A stretch of DNA of 64,000 bases, from positions 62,001 through 126,000 of the forward strand of contig NZ_CP047225.1 in NCBI RefSeq assembly GCF_012220205.1. Reading direction: 5' to 3'. This document shows, one piece after another, positions 10,611 to 19,529 of this stretch. The position numbers were made by a program, and so were the translations under genes. Below the pieces are notes generated by a model. It had not been told where the DNA came from, ran no database searches, and saw only the letters and a list, made by a program, of their open reading frames with translations. The stretch's first letter is position 1. Each line of letters begins with the position of its first letter. This DNA comes from Mycoplasmopsis gallinacea. Its GTDB lineage: Bacteria; Bacillota_I; Bacilli_A; Mycoplasmatales; Metamycoplasmataceae.

Positions 10611-11454
10611 AATAAATGAAGAATTTAATAATTTAATTCAATGATTCCCAGGGCACATGTCTAAAGCAATGAAAGACATTAAAGAATCTGCTAATTTAGC
10701 TGATCTTTTTGTTGTTGTTTTAGATGCTCGTTGTCCAATTAGTTCATATAATGAAGATTTTGATGCAATTCAACCACAAAAACCTCGACTTTTTATTATT
10801 ACTAAAAGCGACTTAATGGATAAAAGTAAAAAAGACCAAATCGCTAAGCGTTTTGGTAATGAAAACTTGCTTTGACTTGATCTTAGGCAGAAAAGTTCTA
10901 AGAAAATCATTTTAAATAAAATTAAGCAAATTCTTAAAGAGAAAATTGCAAGAAATAAAGCTAAAGGTATGCTTGTAAGCAGGCTTAAATCATTTGTGGT
11001 TGGAATTCCTAACTGCGGAAAAAGCACCTTAATTAACCTTGTTTCTTCAAAATCAAGATTAAAAGTAGCTGATATGCCCGGAGTAACCAGAGTTAAGCAA
11101 TGAGTAATGGATGGCGAGTTTTGATTTTTAGATACCCCTGGTATTTTGCTTCCTAAATTTGATGATCAAGAAAATGCGATCAAACTTCTTGCAATTGGTT
11201 CAATTAAAAATGACATTTTCCCACTTGAATTTGTGGCAATTCAACTTTGAGCACTTGTTTCAAAATACTACCCAGAAAAACTTATTGATTTAGGTATGAC
11301 ACCATCAGAAGATACTGTGCAAATTTATGGACTTTTTCACGAATATGCAGAAAAATTTGGATTTTTAAAAGAAAAAGGAAAAGTTGATTTGCAAAAAGCA
11401 CAAATCAACTTTATCAATTGAGTAAAAGGATTAAAAGGAGTTACATACGATTAA
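10597..11454 (+). CDS. rbgA: Ribosome biogenesis GTPase YlqF/RbgA
   Basis: A 285-residue circularly permuted GTPase needed for late assembly of the 50S subunit. It starts at ATG 10597 (MNQNKINEEFNNLIQWFPGHMSKAMKDI), with AAAGGA upstream. FPGHM, the N-terminal signature, spans a TGA Trp. The motifs occur in permuted order: G4 TKSD, then G1 GIPNCGKSTLIN, then G3 DTPG (FWFLDTPGILLPKF). Its start lies inside the end of the coiled-coil gene. Confidence 0.95.
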
Positions 11455-11488
11455 ATTTAGCAATTTAATTAGTTTTTTGCTAAATTTA
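11452..11488 (+). terminator. rbgA terminator merging into the dnaJ promoter
   Basis: TAAATTTAGCAA (from the stop codon at 11452) pairs with TTGCTAAATTTA (11477-11488). The T run is in the loop side rather than after the stem. The 3' arm touches the TATG of the dnaJ extended -10 (11487-11497), so terminator and next promoter overlap. Confidence 0.55.
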
Positions 11489-11497
11489 TGCTAAAAT
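11487..11497 (+). promoter_or_regulatory. dnaJ extended -10 promoter
   Basis: TATGCTAAAAT is an extended -10 (TRTGnTAAAAT) ending 9 nt before the dnaJ ATG at 11507. There is no Shine-Dalgarno. I find no CIRCE element, although dnaJ is often HrcA-controlled in related bacteria. Confidence 0.55.
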
Positions 11498-11506
11498 TAT
11501 ATTACT

Positions 11507-12628
11507 ATGAAAAATAAGAGAGATTATTATGAAGTTTTAGGTGTTAGTAAAACTGCAACTGAAGCTGAAATTAAAAAAGCATACCGTAAGTTAGCTATGA
11601 AGTATCACCCTGATAAAACAGATGATCCAAAAGCTACTGAAATTATGCAAGAAATTAATGAAGCTTACGAAGTTTTATCTAATGCAGATAAAAGAAGAAT
11701 GTATGACCAGTATGGGCACGATGGAATGAATGCACAAGCTGGTGGATTTGGTGGTTTTGAAGGATTTGAAGGGTTCTCAGGAGATTTTAGTGATATTTTC
11801 GAAAATATCTTCTCAGGCTTTGGTGGTTTTTCATCAAGAAGAAACCATAATCCAAATGCTCCAAAACGTGGTGATGATATCAAAACTACAATCACAATAC
11901 CATTTTTAGAAGCAATTCACGGGGTAGTTAAAAAAGAAGAATACCCTAAATATGATACTTGTCCAGACTGTAATGGAACTGGAGCTGAAACTCCAAGTGA
12001 CATTGAGCAATGTAACGAATGTCATGGTACAGGATATGTTGAAAAAATTCAACGTGGAATTTTCGGGGCACAAAAAGTGCACACAACTTGTTCTAAGTGT
12101 TCTGGAAAAGGTAAAATTATTAAAAAAGCATGTAAAAAATGTAGAGGAAATTGTTTCGTTAAAGTTATCAAACCTGTTACAATTCCTATTTCTGAAGGTG
12201 TGACAGATGGAACAATGTTAAAACTTACAGGTTATGGAAATCCAGGTCAAAATGGTGGACCAGCTGGTGATTTATACATCGAAATCCGCATTAAACCACA
12301 CCCATTTTACAAAAGACATAATCACGATATTTACTTAGATTTCCCAGTATCATTTGCTGATATTTTATTAGAAAAAACAATTCTTGTCCCAACCCCATTT
12401 GGAGATCAACAAATTAAACTTAAAAAATCTTATTTAGATTCACAAGTTGTTAAAATCTCTGGCAAGGGAGTTAAAACCAAATACGGAAGTGGTGATTTAA
12501 AACTTAACTTAAGAATTATCATTCCTGATTATGGGAAAAAAGACAAAAAGAAAATTACAGAAGTATTAGAAACTATTCAAGATGATACTAATGAAAACTT
12601 TGTAAAAGAGGTGAACAAAGCAAAATAA
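11507..12628 (+). CDS. dnaJ: Molecular chaperone DnaJ
   Basis: A 373-residue Hsp40 co-chaperone that stimulates DnaK ATPase. The J domain has HPD at residues 34-36. A Gly/Phe-rich linker (residues 80-110) follows, then a zinc-binding domain with four C-x-x-C-x-G-x-G repeats ([32 protein letters not shown], the last one without its final Gly). The C-terminal substrate-binding beta domains are complete. Length is typical. It is a single-gene unit with its own terminator. Confidence 0.97.
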   Translation: MKNKRDYYEVLGVSKTATEAEIKKAYRKLAMKYHPDKTDDPKATEIMQEINEAYEVLSNADKRRMYDQYGHDGMNAQAGGFGGFEGFEGFSGDFSDIFENIFSGFGGFSSRRNHNPNAPKRGDDIKTTITIPFLEAIHGVVKKEEYPKYDTCPDCNGTGAETPSDIEQCNECHGTGYVEKIQRGIFGAQKVHTTCSKCSGKGKIIKKACKKCRGNCFVKVIKPVTIPISEGVTDGTMLKLTGYGNPGQNGGPAGDLYIEIRIKPHPFYKRHNHDIYLDFPVSFADILLEKTILVPTPFGDQQIKLKKSYLDSQVVKISGKGVKTKYGSGDLKLNLRIIIPDYGKKDKKKITEVLETIQDDTNENFVKEVNKAK

Positions 12629-12658
12629 GATCAAGTTAATTCTTGATTTTTATTTTGC
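12620..12658 (+). terminator. dnaJ terminator
   Basis: GCAAAATAA-ATCAAG pairs with CTTGAT-TTATTTTGC around TTAATT. The stem covers the dnaJ stop codon and is T-rich on its 3' side. Confidence 0.85.
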
Positions 12659-12677
12659 TCTTAACTTAAGGCTTATA

Positions 12678-12683
12678 TATAAT
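12678..12683 (+). promoter_or_regulatory. -10 element of the methyltransferase gene
   Basis: TATAAT ends 10 nt before ATG 12694, and no Shine-Dalgarno is seen. This allows a very short or absent leader. Confidence 0.5.
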
Positions 12684-12693
12684 TAATACTAAT

Positions 12694-13425
12694 ATGAAAC
12701 TTACAGAAAAATATATTCAAGTTTATGATACTGATTCATCATTAATCCATTACACTAGCGCCATTTCATCAGTAGGAATTTTAGATGCTGAAAGTAAAAT
12801 CTTAAAGATGCTTCAACTACCTAAAAAAGCACTTGTAGCTGATTTAGGTTCAGGTCCTGGTAGATTTGCATTTGGAGCAAATAAACTATATCCTGCTTAC
12901 CAAATTGATTGCTATGACCTTTCAGATAAATCAATTCAAATTGGTAAAGATTTAGCTAACAAAATGAATCTGAAAAACATTTCTTTTACTAAAGCAGACT
13001 TAACTGAAAAAGGATGCTTAAAACCTTCTTATTATAATTTATGCTTTTTTACCTTTAATTCGCTTATGACTATTCCAGGTCATAATAATAAGAAAAAAGC
13101 ACTTTTAAATGCATATAATGCACTTAAAAGTGGTGGTTATTTAGTTTTTACAGCTCCTACAATTTCTGGTGATATAAACCGTGAAAACTTTATCAAAAAC
13201 AACTTCAGTAATGAGCATGAAAGAAAATCTGATATCTCTTATCAAATTGATAATAAATTAGGTGTACTTTGTCATTATGAAAAAGAAGAAATTTTTCAAA
13301 TGTTAGAGCAAATCAATCTTCCAAAACCTATTTTTGCTTCTAAAAGAGATGAATTTGCCATCGAAACTAAAGAAGCAAAAATCTTCTCGGATAATGCTGT
13401 TTATTACATAATTAAAAAACCTTAA
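12694..13425 (+). CDS. Class I SAM-dependent methyltransferase
   Basis: 243 residues with a Rossmann methyltransferase core: motif I VADLGSGPGRFAFGA (about residues 48-62), motif II YQIDCYDLS, and the later LCFFTFNSLMTIPG and LKSGGYLVFTAPT. The substrate is not identifiable. It resembles small-molecule or RNA methylases annotated only as class I methyltransferase. It is a single gene between dnaJ and tRNA-Thr. Confidence 0.8.
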   Translation: MKLTEKYIQVYDTDSSLIHYTSAISSVGILDAESKILKMLQLPKKALVADLGSGPGRFAFGANKLYPAYQIDCYDLSDKSIQIGKDLANKMNLKNISFTKADLTEKGCLKPSYYNLCFFTFNSLMTIPGHNNKKKALLNAYNALKSGGYLVFTAPTISGDINRENFIKNNFSNEHERKSDISYQIDNKLGVLCHYEKEEIFQMLEQINLPKPIFASKRDEFAIETKEAKIFSDNAVYYIIKKP

Positions 13426-13452
13426 AGGGTTATGTGTTTAAAATTTATTTGC

Positions 13453-13458
13453 TATAAT
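13453..13458 (+). promoter_or_regulatory. tRNA-Thr extended -10 promoter
   Basis: TGCTATAAT (extended -10, TGnTATAAT) ends 12 nt before the mature tRNA 5' end. Confidence 0.65.
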
Positions 13459-13470
13459 ATATTAGCAAAA

Positions 13471-13546
13471 GCCGTCATAGCTCAGCAGGCAGAGCACTTC
13501 CATGGTAAGGAAGGGGTCGCTGGTTCAAGTCCAGTTGTCGGCACCA
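13471..13546 (+). tRNA. tRNA-Thr (GGU anticodon)
   Basis: A complete 76-nt cloverleaf with encoded CCA. D stem GCTC/GAGC, anticodon stem CTTCC/GGAAG, loop ATGGTAA (anticodon GGT), T arm GCTGG-TTCAAGT-CCAGT. The acceptor GCCGTCA/TGTCGGC has a U-U mismatch at pair 5:68. The anticodon arm matches bacterial tRNA-Thr(GGU). Confidence 0.95.
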
Positions 13547-13564
13547 TTTCATTTTTATGTCCTT

Positions 13565-13598
13565 AAAAATAGCAAATTTTATGTTGCTATTTTTATTT
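13565..13598 (+). terminator. tRNA-Thr terminator
   Basis: AAAAATAGCA (13565-13574) pairs with TGCTATTTTT (13585-13594), followed by more T. Confidence 0.8.
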
Positions 13599-13659
13599 TT
13601 ATACTTGGTAATTATATCTATTACATATGCAATTAAAGGAACTAAAATAATAATATTAA

Positions 13660-13706
13660 AAACTAGGACATAAATATGGTTATATGCATATTTCATGTCC
13701 TAGTTT
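13660..13706. repeat. Long stem-loop, related to one at 62816-62839
   Basis: AAACTAGGACAT and AAATATG (13660-13678) pair with CATATTT and ATGTCCTAGTTT (13687-13706), with one bulged C. The result is a 19-bp stem. The inner part (AAATATGGTTAT...CATATTTCAT) is almost the same as a hairpin at 62.8 kb. Confidence 0.6.
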
Positions 13707-13729
13707 AACATCTTACTGGTTTTTGTTTA

Positions 13730-13752
13730 TAAAAAGCTGCAAGGTGCAGCTA
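13730..13752 (-). terminator. trxA terminator
   Basis: AGCTGCA-AGG-TGCAGCT. On the minus strand it is followed by TTTTTAT. Confidence 0.85.
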
Positions 13753-13759
13753 TAACTAA

Positions 13760-14062
13760 TTATTTGTGTTTTGCAATTTCTTCTTTAAGTTGCTCGTATG
13801 GTCTATATCCTAATAATTTATCCACAATAACGCCATCTTTGTAAATTAAAATGTAAGGAATAGAAGATACATTATTTGCAGCAGCAAAAGCTCTATCTTC
13901 ATCGACATCAATTTTGATGATTGTTTCCCCATCTTCTGCTACTTGTTCAAGAATTGGAGCAAGCATTCTACATGCACCACATCATTTAGCGTGAAACACT
14001 ACAATTTTTAACCCTTTATCAAGTTTATCTTTAATATTTTCGTATGTTGAATGAATTAACAT
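13760..14062 (-). CDS. trxA: Thioredoxin
   Basis: A 100-residue thioredoxin-fold disulfide reductase. It starts at ATG 14062 with AAGGAG upstream. The active site reads AKWCGACR, that is CGAC instead of the usual CGPC, with its Trp coded by TGA. The later SSIPYILIYKDG carries the cis-Pro loop. Replacing the Pro between the cysteines usually makes the disulfide less reducing, so its redox potential may differ from that of classical TrxA. It stands alone and converges on tRNA-Thr. Confidence 0.9.
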
Positions 14063-14164
14063 AGGTATCTCCTTTTTAATTTATATAATAATTATATATT
14101 AAAATATCAAAAAGTTAATTTTTTGTGCAAAAATAAGTAAAAAATTAACTTTTTGATATTTACA

Positions 14165-14188
14165 ATAAAAAAAGTAGCATCGCTACTC
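14165..14188 (-). terminator. tRNA-Trp terminator
   Basis: AGTAGC-ATC-GCTACT (14173-14187). On the minus strand it is followed by a T7 run. Confidence 0.85.
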
Positions 14189-14197
14189 ATATAAATT

Positions 14198-14271
14198 TGG
14201 CGGGGGTTAAAGGAATCGAACCCTTATCAAAAGTTTTGGAGACTACTGTAATGCCATTATACCAAACCCCC
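14198..14271 (-). tRNA. tRNA-Trp (CCA anticodon)
   Basis: 74 nt with encoded CCA. Acceptor GGGGGTT/AACCCCC, discriminator G, anticodon loop CTCCAAA (anticodon CCA), T loop TTCGATT. It reads UGG only. The many UGA codons in this window need a separate tRNA-Trp(UCA), which is not present here. The anticodon stem GTAGT/ACTTT is weak. Confidence 0.9.
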
Positions 14272-14281
14272 GTAAAAAGAA

Positions 14282-15001
14282 TTATTTGAACTGAATTTTC
14301 ACCATTCGGTACATCCCAAATAAATCTTTCTTAATTTCTACATCATACTTAGCTTTTTCAAGTGATTCTCAAAAAGCTAAATGAAGTGGGTTAATTTCAA
14401 ATAAAAGTGTTCCATTTGGATTTAAATAATTTGGAGCTTGCTCTAGAATTTGCTTATAAAAGTATAAACCTTCATCACTAGCAAAAAGAGCATGAAGCGG
14501 TTCATGTTTTAGAACTGACTGGTCTAAATGCTCATAAGAGGCCAAATACGGCGGATTAGAGACAATTAAATCAAATTTATTACCTTGTAAGCTATTGAAT
14601 AAATCTGATGCAATTATGCTAATTTTAAGGTCATTTTTATCTGCATTGATTTTAGTTTGCTCGATTGCTTCTAAATCAATATCAGAAGCAGATACATTTA
14701 TGCTTAGATTGGCTTTTTTAATTGCTAAAGCAATAAAACCACTTCCGGTGCATAAATCTAAAACTCTTTGATAATTATTTTTTTTAATAATCTCATTAGC
14801 TCATAACACTAACTCAATGGTTTCATATCTAGGAATTAACACTTTTTTTGATAAATCAATTTTTACATCTAAATAATCAACATATCCGATGATTTTTTGA
14901 ACTGGAGTATTTTCGCTAAGCATCTTTAATTCTTCACTGGATACTTCTTGCGAAAGTCCATATCTTTTTTTCTCAAGTAAAAGATCTTCTTTAGTAGGCA
15001 A
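14282..15001 (-). CDS. prmC: Peptide chain release factor N5-glutamine methyltransferase PrmC
   Basis: A 239-residue enzyme that methylates the Gln of the GGQ motif in release factors. The C-terminal domain has motif I VLDLCTGSGFIALAI and the catalytic signature DLIVSNPPY. The N-terminal helical domain is short, as usual in mollicutes. The start is TTG 15001, one nt after the prfA stop codon. No ATG lies before residue 27, so translation most likely depends on coupling to prfA, its natural substrate gene. Confidence 0.93.
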
Positions 15002-15002
15002 A

Positions 15003-16079
15003 TTAAATACCTGCTTCTTTGATTTTTTCGTTTTGCTCTTCAGTTAAAAGAGCTTCAATAATTGAGTTTAATTTCCCTTCCATAACTGGTGAAAGGCTAG
15101 TTGAATAACTAATTCTGTGGTCAGTAACTCTATCTTGTGGATAGTTGTAAGTTCTGATTTTTTCGCTTCTAGCCCCTGATCCAGCAAGCTTACGGTATCC
15201 AGATTCTTCTTCGAGTTTCTTTTGAAGTTCAATATCATAAAGTTTAGATTTAAGCATACGCATTGCTGTTTCTTTGTTTTGAATTTGGTTTTTACCATCT
15301 TGACAAGAAACTACAATTCCACTTGGGAAGTGGGTAATACGCACAGCTGAATCGGTAGTGTTAACTGATTGACCACCATTACCACTTGAACGGAAAACAT
15401 CAATTCTAATATCTTCAGATTTAATTTCAACTTCAATATCATCATCAATTTCAGGCATAACTGTAACAGTTGCTGTGGAAGTATGCACTCTTCCTTTAGT
15501 TTCTGTTACTGGAATTCTTTGCACTCTATGCACACCGCTTTCAAATTTTAATTTAGAATAAGGTTTATCACCTTGCACTGAAAAACTAATTAATGAAAAA
15601 CCTCCGCCATCGGCATCTTGAGAAGAAAGAATGGTAGCTTTAAGCCCGTTTTGAGCACATCATTTAGTGTACATACGGTAAAGATCACCAGCAAAAATAT
15701 TTGCTTCATCTCCTCCAGCTGCACCTCTAATTTCAATAATAACGTCCCGAGCATCATTTTCATCTTTAGGGAGAATTAAAATTTTAAGCTCTTCGTGAAG
15801 TTTTTTCATTGATGATTCAGCTTCTGAAATTTCCATTTTAGCTAGAGCAACCATTTCTTCATCGTCCATTGAAAGCATTTCTTTAGCATTTTGCAGATTT
15901 GCTTCAGCTTGTAAATATTGGTTAAATGCTTCTACAATATCAGCTATTGAATTAATTTCTTTTGAAAGTTTAGTGTATTTTTTAATATCTGAAATAATCT
16001 CTGGGTTAGCTAGAGATTGTTCTAATTCTTGATGTTTTTCTTTAATTTGCATTAATGATTTATACATTGTATTTTCCAT
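15003..16079 (-). CDS. prfA: Peptide chain release factor 1
   Basis: A 358-residue RF1 that terminates at UAA/UAG. The N-terminal helical domain, a Trp-containing segment ([17 protein letters not shown] Trp) and the catalytic loop [12 protein letters not shown] are all present. UGA-reading organisms lack RF2, so this should be the only class I release factor. Two in-frame starts exist (16079 and 16067); the first gives the family's length. TATGTTAAAAT, an extended -10, ends 9 nt before 16079. Confidence 0.97.
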
Positions 16080-16088
16080 AGTTAATAT

Positions 16089-16140
16089 ATTTTAACATAT
16101 TCAACAATTAGCGGGTCAATTTAATGCCTAAAGCGCTTTA
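16089..16140 (-). promoter_or_regulatory. prfA promoter with nearby 12-bp palindrome
   Basis: Minus strand: TTGACC (16119-16114) and the extended -10 TATGTTAAAAT (TAAAAT at 16094-16089). Just upstream lies the perfect palindrome TAAAGCGCTTTA (16129-16140), which could be an operator. Confidence 0.45.
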
Positions 16141-16149
16141 AAAGTAAGA

Positions 16150-16181
16150 AAAAACCCTAAATGCAAGGCACTTAGAGTTTA
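16150..16181 (-). terminator. Terminator of the secY-rplQ operon
   Basis: AAACCCTAA (16153-16161) pairs with TTAGAGTTT (16173-16181) with one G-U. A T6 run follows on the minus strand. Confidence 0.8.
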
Positions 16182-16214
16182 TAAGTTTCAATTATTAAAG
16201 CGATGTGAAAATGA

Positions 16215-16574
16215 TTAAACTAATTCGATAATAGCCATACGTGTGTTGTCACCTAAACGTTTAGGTAATTTGATAATTCTTGTGTATCCACCATTACGAT
16301 CTTTGTATTTAGGTGCGATTTCTTTAACTAAATATGATAAAACTGGTTGGTTATCTTTTTTGATTGGACGAACAAAACTTGCAATCATACGTACATTTTG
16401 TAATGTAGGATTTTTAGCTTTTTGGATCATTCTTTCTGCGTGTCTTCTAACTTCTTTAGCTCTTGTTAATGTTGTTGTAATTCTTCCATTAACATAAAGT
16501 TCACTTACAAGTGAACGCATTACACCTTTTCTTCATTTTGTATCACGTGAATATATTTGTTTTGGATTAGCCAT
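16215..16574 (-). CDS. rplQ: 50S ribosomal protein L17
   Basis: A 119-residue protein: MANPKQIYSRDTKWRKGVMRSLVSELYVNGRITTTLTRAKEVRRHAERMIQKAK is typical L17, and its Trp is TGA. The start is ATG 16574, five bases after the rpoA stop. It is the last gene of the operon, next to rpoA as usual. Confidence 0.96.
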
Positions 16575-16578
16575 ATTA

Positions 16579-17589
16579 CTATTCTCCTTCTTCTCTTAAT
16601 TTGTAACCGTATTCATTAAGTTTTTCAACAATTTCATCTAATGATTTTTTACCAAGGTTTTTGGTTGCTTCAAGTTGTTCATATGTAAGTTGAGCAACTT
16701 CACTAAGTTTTGTTTTACCAATACGTTTTAAAGCATTAAGTGAACGTACTGAAAGATTTAATTGATTGATGTTAATATCATCATCTTTATCATCTTCTTT
16801 TGGTTTTTCTTCTTCTTTGAATAATTCGATGTTCATGTTTTCCACAGCACCAATAACTTTAAAGTGAGCAATTAAAATTTCGCATGCTTCTTTAAGAGCA
16901 TCTTTAGCTTTGATTGTTCCATCAGTTGTGATTGTAAAATCAAGCGCTTCTTCAATTTTAGGTGAAGATGAGTTAAGTTCACTTACTTCATATTTCACTT
17001 TTTTAATTGGTGAGAAATTAGAATCAACAGCAATAAATTGACCTTTTTTGATGTGTGAATTTAATTCTGTTATGTGTTTGTCAATGAATTTTTTGTTTTC
17101 TTCAAATGAAACGTATCCACGTCCACTACGAAGGAAAATTTCAAGTTTTAATGCTTCAGGTGAAGATACTTCAGCAATGTGGATAGAATGATCAGTTACT
17201 TCCACAGTTGGGTTATCAACAGCTTCTAATTGTCTAGAAGTAATTGTTGTTCCTGTAAAATCTTCTGTATTAAGCACAACTTTAACAAATTCATCTTCTT
17301 GAATAATTTCTGGATTGTAATTGAAACGAACGTTTCTTAAGTTCATTAAAATTTGTGGAATATCTTCTTTAACATCTTTAATAACACCAAATTCGTGTTC
17401 AACACCTTCAATTCTAACTGCAAAAGGTGCAAGTGAAGTAACACTTGAAAGAAGAACTCTTCTTAATGCTACACCAAGTGTATTACCAAAACCTCTTTCT
17501 AAATTTTTGAGTGAAAATGTTGTTTCATAATCATTAGTTTCTTTGATACTTGGAATCTCAAGATAATCAAGTTTTCTCATTTTTTCCAT
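16579..17589 (-). CDS. rpoA: DNA-directed RNA polymerase subunit alpha
   Basis: A 336-residue alpha subunit. The N-terminal assembly domain (FSLKNLERGFGNTLGVALRRVLLSSV) and the helix-hairpin-helix C-terminal domain (LNLSVRSLNALKRIGKTKLSEVAQLTYEQLEATKNLGKKSLDEI) are joined by an acidic linker (KEEEKPKEDDKDDD). ATG 17589 has GAAGG upstream; a second ATG lies 9 nt inside. It sits between rpsK and rplQ as in most bacteria. Confidence 0.97.
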   Translation of the reverse strand: MEKMRKLDYLEIPSIKETNDYETTFSLKNLERGFGNTLGVALRRVLLSSVTSLAPFAVRIEGVEHEFGVIKDVKEDIPQILMNLRNVRFNYNPEIIQEDEFVKVVLNTEDFTGTTITSRQLEAVDNPTVEVTDHSIHIAEVSSPEALKLEIFLRSGRGYVSFEENKKFIDKHITELNSHIKKGQFIAVDSNFSPIKKVKYEVSELNSSSPKIEEALDFTITTDGTIKAKDALKEACEILIAHFKVIGAVENMNIELFKEEEKPKEDDKDDDININQLNLSVRSLNALKRIGKTKLSEVAQLTYEQLEATKNLGKKSLDEIVEKLNEYGYKLREEGE

Positions 17590-17612
17590 TGTTTACCTTC
17601 TTTCGTTACAAA

Positions 17613-18002
17613 TTATTTTTTCATACGTTCACGTTTAAGAACACGTTTTGGAGGTCTTGTTCCATTGTGTGGTGTAGGTGTAACGTCTTTAATTTCAGTA
17701 ACTGTGATCCCTGAAACTTCGATTTGTTTTCTAGCAGCATCTTTTCCTGATCCAAGTCCTTTAAGTTCAACTCTTACAGATTTCATTCCGTGTTCTTTAG
17801 CAGCTTCTGTTGCAGCTTGTGCAGCAAGTCCTGCAGCATATGGAGTTTTCTTTTTAGTCCCTTTGTAACCGATTGCTCCAGCTGAACTTCAAGCAATTAC
17901 ATTACCTTGTTCATCTGTGAAAGTAACAATTGTATTTTGGTTTGTTGAGTGAATGTGTGCAACACCAGTTGTCACATTTTTTTTCTTACTTTTACGTGCC
18001 AT
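17613..18002 (-). CDS. rpsK: 30S ribosomal protein S11
   Basis: 129 residues, with a TGA Trp in [27 protein letters not shown]. The C-terminal [20 protein letters not shown] is the invariant S11 ending. ATG 18002 lies 2 nt after the rpsM stop. Confidence 0.97.
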
Positions 18003-18004
18003 AA

Positions 18005-18373
18005 TTATTTACCTTTCTTTCCAGCAACTGTTTTTCTAGGACCTTTACGTGTACGAGCATTCTTTTGAGTAGATTGTCCACGTACAGGTAATCCTTTACG
18101 GTGTCTAATTCCACGGTAGCATTTAATTTCCATTAAACGTTTGATGTTTAAACTTGTTTCTCTACGTAAGTCACCTTCTGTTGTATATGCTTTAGCTGCT
18201 TCACGGATTCTTGATAATTCTTCTTCTGAAAGATTTTTAACACGAGCATTCACATCGATATTTGCTTTTGCACAAATTTCAGCTGCTCTTGTTTTTCCAA
18301 TACCATAAATGTATGTTAATGAAATAACAACACGTTTATCATTAGGAATTTCAACGTTTAAAATTCTAGCCAT
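18005..18373 (-). CDS. rpsM: 30S ribosomal protein S13
   Basis: 122 residues. [33 protein letters not shown] and the C-terminal [28 protein letters not shown]-type tail (here [19 protein letters not shown]) are diagnostic. It forms the subunit bridge and tRNA contact in the head of 30S. Confidence 0.97.
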   Translation of the reverse strand: MARILNVEIPNDKRVVISLTYIYGIGKTRAAEICAKANIDVNARVKNLSEEELSRIREAAKAYTTEGDLRRETSLNIKRLMEIKCYRGIRHRKGLPVRGQSTQKNARTRKGPRKTVAGKKGK

Positions 18374-18385
18374 TATTTCCTCTTT

Positions 18386-18499
18386 CTATCCTTGTCTTTG
18401 TTTGTGTTTTGGTTGAACACAAATTACACGGATAATTCCTTTACGTTTAATGATTTTACAATCTTTACACATAGCTTTAACACTAGCTCTAACTTTCAT
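18386..18499 (-). CDS. rpmJ: 50S ribosomal protein L36
   Basis: 37 residues. [27 protein letters not shown]...HKQRQG is L36, with its zinc-binding CxxC and further Cys/His intact, so it is the zinc-dependent C+ type. It lies between infA and rpsM. Confidence 0.96.
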   Translation of the reverse strand: MKVRASVKAMCKDCKIIKRKGIIRVICVQPKHKQRQG

Positions 18500-18510
18500 C
18501 ATTCTCCTTT

Positions 18511-18726
18511 TTATTTGTGACGATATGTAATACGTCCTTGTGTTAAATCATAAGGACTTATTTCTACATCAACTTCATCACCAGGTAATATTCTTATGTG
18601 ATTTACTCTCATTTTACCTGAAATGTGAGCTTTAATAATTGCACCGTTTTCAAGTTCAACTGAATAAAGATCAGTTGAATAAGCTTCTTTTACAACGGCT
18701 CTTAATTTGATAGCATCTTTTGCCAA
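18511..18726 (-). CDS. infA: Translation initiation factor IF-1 (TTG start)
   Basis: A 71-residue OB-fold factor that binds the A site during initiation: [40 protein letters not shown]...[14 protein letters not shown]. The first codon is TTG (18726-18724). The conserved N-terminus leaves no room for another start, because the map stop lies 2 nt upstream. A rare start on an initiation factor can give low or self-limited synthesis. Confidence 0.95.
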   Translation of the reverse strand: MAKDAIKLRAVVKEAYSTDLYSVELENGAIIKAHISGKMRVNHIRILPGDEVDVEISPYDLTQGRITYRHK

Positions 18727-18728
18727 AA

Positions 18729-19478
18729 TTAAATTCCTTTCGTAAGAACTACTCCCTTACCGTCTTTAATTAGCACAGTATGTTCGTAATGTGATGTATT
18801 TGAACCATCATCACTAACAACAGTTCAACCATCATCTAAAATTCTTATTTTTTGAGTTTGAGTAATCATTGGTTCTATGCATATAACCATTCCGTCTTTT
18901 AAAATCGGACCAGTCCCTTTTTTACCATCATTATGAACATTTGGATCTTCATGAAGGCTTTTACCAATTCCATGTCCACAAAACTCATCAGGAGTATATA
19001 AATTGTGTTTTTTAATATATTGTCCAATAGCGTGTGAAATATCGCCAACACGTGCACCTTTTTTAATTGCGGCTATTCCAGCTTGGAAAGCTCCTTTAGC
19101 TACGTCAATTAATTTTTGGTCACTAGGGTCAATTTTTCCAACCCCTTTAGTGAAAGCGCTATCGCTATTGTATCCATCTCAAATGCAGCCAAGATCTACA
19201 CTAATAAGATCACCTTCTTTGACTACATAATCAGAAGGAATTCCATGGATCAATTCATCATTAACAGATATGCAAGCTGTTGCGGGAAAACCGTATAAAC
19301 CAAGGAAGGCAGGTTTGGCTCCTCGCTTAACTATTTCTTTAAAAGCTAATTGATCAATCTCTTTTAAAGAAACCCCTGGACTTACAAAGTCATAAACAAT
19401 TTGTTTTACTTCCGCCAAGATTTGACATGCTTTAGTGATTTTTTGAATTTCATGAGGTTTTTTAACTAAATTCTTCAT
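18729..19478 (-). CDS. map: Methionine aminopeptidase, type I
   Basis: A 249-residue metallopeptidase that removes the initiator Met. Metal ligands sit in the usual segments: [16 protein letters not shown] (two Asp), [14 protein letters not shown] (His), MVICIEPM (Glu) and [12 protein letters not shown] (Glu). Two Trp are TGA. It lies between adk and infA, the common order in Firmicutes-derived genomes. Confidence 0.97.
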
Positions 19479-19529
19479 ATCATTCCTTACTAAACCACTT
19501 TAGAATGCCTCTTTATATCATAAAGTAGT

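Noticed and set aside
11452-11506. CIRCE heat-shock operator before dnaJ
   Set aside because: No TTAGCACTC/GAGTGCTAA pair is present; only the rbgA hairpin and an extended -10.
13475-13696. Minus-strand open frame of 73 codons across tRNA-Thr
   Set aside because: It is antisense to a complete tRNA. The LDLNQRPLPYHGSALPAEL-type end is a well-known false translation of tRNA genes.
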